A stretch of DNA of 64,000 nucleotides from contig CP126192.1 in the NCBI GenBank assembly GCA_030272155.1, forward strand, positions 1,956,501-2,020,500, given 5' to 3'. A program made the translations under genes and the position numbers. A model generated the notes under the pieces. It was not told the DNA's origin and did not search any database. It saw only the letters and a program-made list of their open reading frames with translations. Source of the stretch: Tetradesmus obliquus (taxonomy: Eukaryota; Chlorophyta; Chlorophyceae; Sphaeropleales; Scenedesmaceae). How positions within the stretch are numbered: position 1 is the first letter of the stretch; each line of letters opens with the position of its first letter. Positions 58,179 to 64,000 of the stretch are shown in pieces.

Positions 58179-61100
58179 TTATGAGGGCGCACCCAGGTAT
58201 GCTGCCAGGCGCAGCAGGTCACTAAACACGCCGCCTGCTGTGACTGCCGCGCCAGCGCCAGGCCCGCGCACGATCAGCGGCTGCTGCTTGCCGTAGCGCG
58301 CTGTGGTGAAGGCAATAATGTTGTCGCTGCCCTGCAGCTGCGCAAACGGATGGCTGGCAGGGTACCTGCAGCACACACACATGAAGAAGGCAGGCATGGC
58401 AGGCAGGCAGTGCGAATGTTAGTGAGTACAGAAAAGCCCGCAACTCAGCAGTTCATAAACCACTATATTGCTGGTGTTTAGCTTTTCAAAGCGACCAGCA
58501 GCGCGCCACCCCGTGCGGCACCTGGACGATCGCTAAGACACGCATGGAGAACATATCCCTCCAGGAGGCTGAGACTCAAACAACAGCCGAGGGCCACCTA
58601 CGCAGCTCCATGCTACCCTTGCCCGCTTTGTCAGCACACAATACATGTGACTTCAGCTCAGCACACACAGCAACAGCAGTGTGTGGTCTACAGCCCACCT
58701 GCGCAGCTCCACGCTGCCCTTGCCCGCCTTGACGTCCACCACGCCCACGTAGCGCAGCACCTCGCCGCTGGCGCGCGCCGCGTCCAGCTTGGCAGCCATG
58801 TCAGCATCAAACTCAGGCAGCCGCGACATGTACTCCTCAGCGGTCTTGCAGGACCGCAGCGGCTCAGGCACCTGCGAGGGTAGAAAAGGCAAATGGCAGG
58901 CGTACGCGTGGGCAGCAAATGGTTAGGCAGCGCACGGGGAGGGATGCGGGATGTGTGTGCCGTGTTCTCCTGCTGCGCGGCGCGCTTGACATGGCTTTGT
59001 CAATGCTGCTGCAGCAATCACATCCAATAGTTGCGCACGCAACACCATAACTTCACGCTCTGTCCAGCTGCTCTGCCTGTGTGCCAGCCCTTCGGCCGCA
59101 GCACCACCTGTGCCGGCACCAACGTGAGCTGTCAGCATGGCTGCAGCAGCGCCTGGCACCAGGGACTGGGAATCCACGAAATGTCGTCCAGCTCCAGCAT
59201 CAGCCCACACTGCCCTATCACAAACACGTTGCATTCCAGTTTCAGCAAGCTATCAAAATGGCTGCAACTTGTTTTACCCACCAGGGACTCCACGGGGATG
59301 TCGTCCAGCTCCAGCATCAGCCCGCACTCGCGGGCCAGGATGGCCACCTTGCGCGCCACGTCGGTGCCGTTGAGGTCGTCACGAGGGTCAGGCTCTGTGT
59401 AGCCCTGCAGGAACAGTTAGGCGGACGGGGGACAACCGCAGAACAGTAGCAGGGGAAAAGGTGAGTGCGCAGCGGGGGTCAGACTTTGTGTAGCCCTGCG
59501 GGGGAAGATCAGGGCAGATGCAGGCATGGCACATCAGCACAGTGACAGCAGCGGTGCATATTGAATGCGCAGTGCTTTCGTGCGGATGTGGTGCATTTTA
59601 AAAACGCTCTGGCATGGGAGACGAGGAGTGCGTGGTGCGTGCAGGAAGTGTGTAATGCTTGTTTGGCTGGTTGTTTGGCTGGATCGTTGACGGAAAGTTT
59701 GACGCAATGTCAGATTGGGTATTTGACCGGTGTCTTTGAAATGTGGGCAAAGACTTGCTGCACGCCTGCTGCCCAGACAGGCGCAGTACGCAAGCTGCAT
59801 TGCACACCGCCCCGGCCTGCACCTGCGCCTTGGCGTCCTTCACGATCTCGCTGAAGGGCCGGCCATCACCAAAGGTGTTGAAGATGAAGGACAGTGTGCC
59901 GCTGAACACTCCCTCCACCAGCTGCGCCTTGTCACCAGTCTCAAGCAGGTGCTTCAGCGTGCCGATAATGGGCAGCCCCGCACCCACAGTGCCCTGCAAG
60001 CGCGGCAGCGAGGGAGCAGAGGTCAATTGTCAGTGATCAGGCAGGCGTGCAGTAGCAGTGCTTCAGCATGCCAATGATGGGCAGGCCAGCACCCACAGTG
60101 CCCTGCGCCACGTTGCTACAGCCACACGAATGACCAGCATGTACGACAGCGGCATAAACCGAAAGCAGCCAACACAGCAGCGCGCAGCACGCCGCACCTC
60201 CTAGAAGAAGTGCATGCAGGGTATTCATAACCAGCAGGCACAGCTCCAGCGCAGCATACAACGAAACAAACTTACACCTCACAGCAGCACAGCTCCCAGC
60301 GCGCACCTCGTAGAAGAAGTGGATTAGGACTCCCCACAGCTGCCCCACCACCATCGACCTACACAACCAACCCAACCAAAAGGCAACCGTCGTAATCACA
60401 TCTCCAAGCTGTGCCGCACCTCGTAGAAGAAGTGAATGTAGGACTCGCGCTGCATGCGGCGCACCGCCTGGTAGCGCTCCAGCGGGCCGCTGCCCAGCTT
60501 CTTGTTGGGCGTGATGATGTTCAGCCCCTTGCCCATCCACTCCAGGTAGTGCGCAGGCGGCGCGTCGCTCGCAGTGCAGTCCACGATGGCCAGGTTGGGG
60601 ATGTAGGATGAGGCCAGCGCATCACCAAAGGCCTGAGGGGTTGTACCGAAAAGGAGGCAGACAGAGCAGAGCGGGGTCAATTGATTCACTGAGGTGAAGG
60701 CAGCATGATGGCAAGGGTGCGGGATGTAGGACGAAGCAAGCACGGCACAAAATGTCATATGTCCGGCTTGTCCAACAGCAGGCAAGCTTACATGCGCTAA
60801 CTGCCGCAGCTGGTAGTGACTCGTGTTGTTGCACACCTTGCAATACACCCCATCTTAGGAGCACTGTCTGCCTCTGGGCGCACCTGCAGGTCGCTGGGCT
60901 GCTTGTTGCTCTCCCACTGCTGCCGCCAGTTGGCCAGGTCGATGCCTCCCTCACTGGTGAGCATGTGCTTGCTGTCAGCGATGCCCAGCACGCGAATGTC
61001 GATGTTGAACTCCTCCCGCAGCTGCACCGCCTGCGGTTGGTGGCAGCAAGTGTGACGGGCAGTTCGGCAGCCAGCAGTTGCGGATGCAGTCAGCACACAA

Positions 61101-62092
61101 CAACTGCGAACGGTTTTTGATACACCCACGTACACTCAAAGTCAACAGCATGTCACCACACCACACACAGCTGCGCTCCTGCTGCTGCACAAGCCCCACC
61201 TGCTCGCGCAGCTGCTCGATGAGTGTGCCGCCAACCAAGCCGCGGGGCTTATGCTGCCACAGCATGCACACCAACAGCATGCTGCCACAGCATGCACATC
61301 AACAGCATGCTGCCACACCCCACAGTTGCACTCCTCCTGGTGCTCTGCAAGCCTCACCTGCTCGCGCAGCTGCTCAGTGAGCATGCCACCAAATAAGCCC
61401 GCGCCCACAACATACATGATGCAATCAACAGCATGCTGCCACACCACACAGCTGCTACACGTGCTCCTGCACTCCCTCGCACCTGCTCGCGCAGCTGCTC
61501 GATGAGTGTGCCTCCAATCAAGCCCGGGCCGACAATGCCCACACCAATTGGCACGTCGCTGAGGTAGAAGCGGCTGTGCACGGCGCGCAGCGCGCGCTCG
61601 CTGTCCTTCTGGTCGATCAGCACGGTGATGTTGTACTCCGAGGAGCCCTGAGGCAGGGGGACACAGTACGCGATGAGCAGTGAGTTGATGAGAACGCTGA
61701 TGTTGTACTAGGGGGAGCCCGAGGGGGGTGGCGACAGCACGTCAGACACGCACGTGTGCAGACTGTGCGCAAGCATGCACGCAACATGACGCACTGCCGT
61801 CCTTTCACTGCCGGGGCACACTACAGCCTTGCTGAAACTTGCTGATCATTTGCTGCCACCACACACAATACACAAGGCACCACCCTATCAAGCAAGCCCA
61901 CAGCCAGCACACCTGTGCCAGCGCCTTGATGTTCACGTTGGCCTTGGCCAGTGCCCCCATCATGGTGGCAGCCACGCCCTTGCGCCGCACCATGCCCTGG
62001 CCCACTGCAGCCAGCACGCAGCAGTTGTCGATGCGCTCCACGCCGCTCACGCTGCAGGGCGCAGGCAAAGATGCAGCAATAGCAATAGCAAT

Positions 62093-62140
<48 letters not shown>

Positions 62141-64000
62141 CGGAAGCAGGACATCTCAGCAGCACACATGGCGTGCAAATAGCATTGGCAGCGCAGTACA
62201 TTGTGATCACCCAGCACGCACAACCCACCTAAAAGCACTGTCCGTGACCTGCAATCAACAGCTTTGTGCTACAGCACAGCACAGCACAGCCGGCACATTC
62301 AAACTGTCAACGGCCCCTCATCACATCCTATTGCAAAATTACTGCAGCAGCAGCAGCACTCACCGTCCCGCGCTGATGCTGTCTGCGAAGCGCTTCTTGA
62401 GCACTGCCACTGCTGTGTCTCCCTCGCTGCCCTTGACCGCAAAGCAAATGCTGTGCTCACTGCTGGCCTGGCTGATCATGATCACGTTCACGCCGGCATC
62501 ACGCACCGTGCTAAACACGGCGCTGGCGATACCTGCAAGTCGACGTGCGAGCGCAAAGGTCAGTGGGTGGCCCGGCTGGTGCGCCGCAGTGCGGCAGCTA
62601 GCATGTTTGATGCATAGACGAAGCACTGGCCTGTCAAACTGTGGAGGCTATGGAAGTGCACCCTTCACTGTCACAATCTTGCGAGTTGTACGTGCGGTTC
62701 CTCACGTCCTCAGGCTGCTGCCGTGCAGGAAGGCTACAGCAGCAGCAGCAGCAGCAGCAGCAGGTCCTCCCGCACAGCCACTGCTCACCTGGCACGCCCA
62801 CCATGCCTGTTCCCTCAATGTTGATGAGGCACACATTGTCAATGGTGGCAAAGCCCTTGATGGTGACAGCGCCCTTGCTGAACTTCTGCTCAGCCTCCAG
62901 GTCCAGTACCTGCGTGCCTGTTGGAGAGAGGGAGGAAGAGGGAGAGACAGCAGAAATAACAACAGCAGCAGAGACACATGGCAGCGGGCAGGGGTGTTGA
63001 TAGAGTTGCAGGCATGGGGCAGTGGCTGGGTTAGCTGACAGTCCACGGCACACCGCAGCCAAGGTTGCGGAAGCATTGTGACTGTCATGCAGTAGACGAA
63101 GGAAGTGGGCAGCGGTGCATGCAGCTTTTTTAACAGCAGCCCCATGTACAGCAACTCTCGCCGCTCCCGCCTCACAGCTGATCTACCCCAAAACTCAACA
63201 TTGCGCACACACAGTCCACACTGCAAGAGCTTTTCTGTCATCCCGTGACGCACCTGGCGCCGCCAGGTTGAAGAAGTTCCTGATGGCGATGGGGATGCTG
63301 TACTTCATGGCCGGCAGTGTGGTGCGCGGGTGCAGCACATTGGCGCCAAAGTAGGAGAGCTCCCAGGCCTCGTGGTAGGTCAGGCTGGGCAGGCACACCG
63401 CCTCAGGCACCTGCAGCGCAGTTGGTGTGGGGGTTGTTAGTATGGTGAAAGTCAGCAGGCAGACAGGAGCTCCCAGGCCTCGTGGTAGGTCAGGCTGGGC
63501 AGGCACACCGCCTCGGGCACCTGCGCGGGGCAGTGGCGTAGTTGGAGGTTGGTCAAAGGGAGCAAGCAGCGATGTATGGAGAGCAGTGTGTGAGCACGTT
63601 CTTGGTGCATGGAAGAGGTGCAGCTGGTCCCTCGCCTGTCTGCCGGGATGCACTGTATCCCGCACCATCAAAGGACAGCCCTGCATGTCAACTGCTGCTG
63701 CTGCTGCTACAATTTGCAGTGTAAGATGCTGCTGCCAGCGCGGGGTTTGCAAGCCACCTCTCCCGCATGCTGCTGCTGCTGATGCTGCACATGCCCCAAA
63801 CAGCAGATCCTCTGCTGCTGCTGCCGCCGCTCACCTTGCGCGGGTCCGCCGAGTACACGCCGTCCACGTCTGTCCAGATGGTGATGTGGCCGCTGCGGAA
63901 GAGCGCGCCCATGATGGTGGCGGAGAAGTCGCTGCCGTTGCGCTTCAGCGTGGTGGCCTGGCCCCTGCGCAGCAGTACAGAGAGATTTGGCCAGCAAGAA
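58179..64000 (-). CDS. AKHSDH: Bifunctional aspartate kinase-homoserine dehydrogenase, 3' part
   Basis: Partial: the kinase N-terminus lies right of the window. Visible exons are 63964-63835, 63410-63254, 62917-62789, 62532-62364, 62051-61913, 61647-61483, 61030-60884, 60632-60420, 59993-59823, 59404-59282, 58871-58699 and 58365-58179. It phosphorylates aspartate and reduces aspartate semialdehyde to homoserine, leading to threonine, methionine and isoleucine in the plastid. Seen in order: kinase end ([33 protein letters not shown]), two ACT regulatory domains ([14 protein letters not shown].., [16 protein letters not shown]..), Rossmann loop [16 protein letters not shown], then the HSDH catalytic core [39 protein letters not shown] (catalytic Asp/Lys) and a C-terminal [13 protein letters not shown]...LGAPS. 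The ACT domains imply threonine feedback, as in plants. Nearly every intron carries copies of neighbouring exon edges. Confidence 0.93.
59158..59335 (-). repeat. Duplicated exon end in AK-HSDH
   Basis: The exon segment coding [15 protein letters not shown] (59281-59335) recurs at 59158-59213 in the next intron as [11 protein letters not shown].., offset about 117 nt. Confidence 0.88.
59386..59500 (-). repeat. Duplicated acceptor/exon start in AK-HSDH (GYTEPDP exon)
   Basis: The exon start with its acceptor at 59386-59408 recurs, diverged, at 59474-59499, offset 91 nt. Confidence 0.7.
59951..60450 (-). repeat. Intron built of ~110-nt copies of both flanking exon edges
   Basis: In sense order: the real exon end (HFFYE|GTGCGG, about 60414-60450); two copies of that exon end plus donor at about 60301-60330 and 60191-60219; a copy of the next acceptor and exon start (CAG|GGCACTGTGGGTGCTGG..) at 60061-60106; then the true one at 59952-59997. 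Offsets are 113, 109 and 109 nt. Confidence 0.92.
61197..61530 (-). repeat. Triplicated exon end plus donor in AK-HSDH ([14 protein letters not shown])
   Basis: The Rossmann-loop exon end at 61480-61530 has two intronic copies at 61355-61404 and 61197-61250, offset 125 and 158 nt. Each keeps LREQ and a GT donor. A CAGCATGCTGCCACA minisatellite sits between them. Confidence 0.93.
61614..61722 (-). repeat. Duplicated acceptor/exon start in AK-HSDH ([11 protein letters not shown])
   Basis: The exon start 61614-61652 has a diverged copy at 61686-61722 (contains GATGTTGTACT), offset about 72 nt. Confidence 0.75.
62094..62139 (+). repeat. CAG tract in an AK-HSDH intron (CTG in sense)
   Basis: About 15 units upstream (in sense) of the acceptor of the [11 protein letters not shown] exon, followed by TTGCTA units. 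Confidence 0.85.
63359..63524 (-). repeat. Near-identical duplicated acceptor/exon start in AK-HSDH
   Basis: About 55 nt at 63359-63412 (CAG|GTGCCTGAGGCGGTGTG..) recur at 63468-63524 in the preceding intron with one obvious mismatch, offset 110 nt. The upstream copy has its own good acceptor (CGCGCAG|GTGCCCGAGG), so it is a plausible decoy or alternative splice site. Confidence 0.95.

Noticed and set aside
1-64000. tRNA, rRNA, CRISPR arrays, riboswitches and bacterial-type operons
   Set aside because: Looked for on both strands by eye; no cloverleaf with a GTTCGA loop and matching stems, no regularly spaced identical repeats with unique spacers, and gene structure is eukaryotic throughout.

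Overview
The window looks like nuclear DNA of a green alga, most likely Chlorophyceae and plausibly a Sphaeropleales/Scenedesmaceae-type genome. That placement is inferred. It rests on intron-dense genes with GT..AG introns, long CTG/CAG (poly-Gln, poly-Ala) tracts in both exons and introns, plant-type lipid enzymes and a plant-type fused aspartate kinase-homoserine dehydrogenase. I saw no prokaryotic operons, CRISPR arrays or rRNA.

Layout. 1-2279 (+): 3' part of a BTB/BACK-domain gene, broken by one in-frame TAG. 3795-6372 (-): seven-exon fatty-acid desaturase (464 aa). 7180-7533 (-): intronless organellar ribosomal protein uL14. 8324-12129 (-): RRM protein of the NOL8/ROS3 type (832 aa). 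13439-17574 (-): FAE1-type 3-ketoacyl-CoA synthase, KCS-1 (477 aa). 18413-24972 (+): ABCG transporter (926 aa). 26118-29020 (-): CID/RPR domain protein of the RPRD1 type (505 aa). About 29336-31058 (+): small one-helix membrane protein. 32889-40457 (+): FUSC-like multi-spanning membrane protein (1567 aa). 41974-42832 (+): 185-aa orphan. 45301-46169 (-): thioredoxin fold without the CxxC. 46463-48586 (-): four-EF-hand protein (200 aa). 49859-50632: non-autonomous hAT-type transposon with perfect terminal repeats and an 8-bp target duplication. 51084-52653 (-): ALT-type acyl-ACP thioesterase (234 aa). 53624-56856 (+): second ketoacyl-CoA synthase, KCS-2 (398 aa). 58179-64000 (-): aspartate kinase-homoserine dehydrogenase, running off the right edge. 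For ten genes, joining the exons at GT/AG sites gave a total length divisible by three, which supports the models. The start is less certain for the desaturase and FUSC genes.

Two themes stand out. First, lipid chemistry recurs: a desaturase, two ketoacyl-CoA synthases, an acyl-ACP thioesterase and an ABCG transporter. Both synthases lie head-to-head with another lipid-related gene (KCS-1/ABCG and ALT/KCS-2). Second, many introns hold decayed tandem copies of the neighbouring exon edge together with its splice site, at spacings of about 57-160 nt. This is seen in at least six genes and repeatedly in the aspartate kinase-homoserine dehydrogenase gene. It suggests that splice-junction duplication is a main way introns grow in this genome, and it is the best candidate for a poorly described process here.
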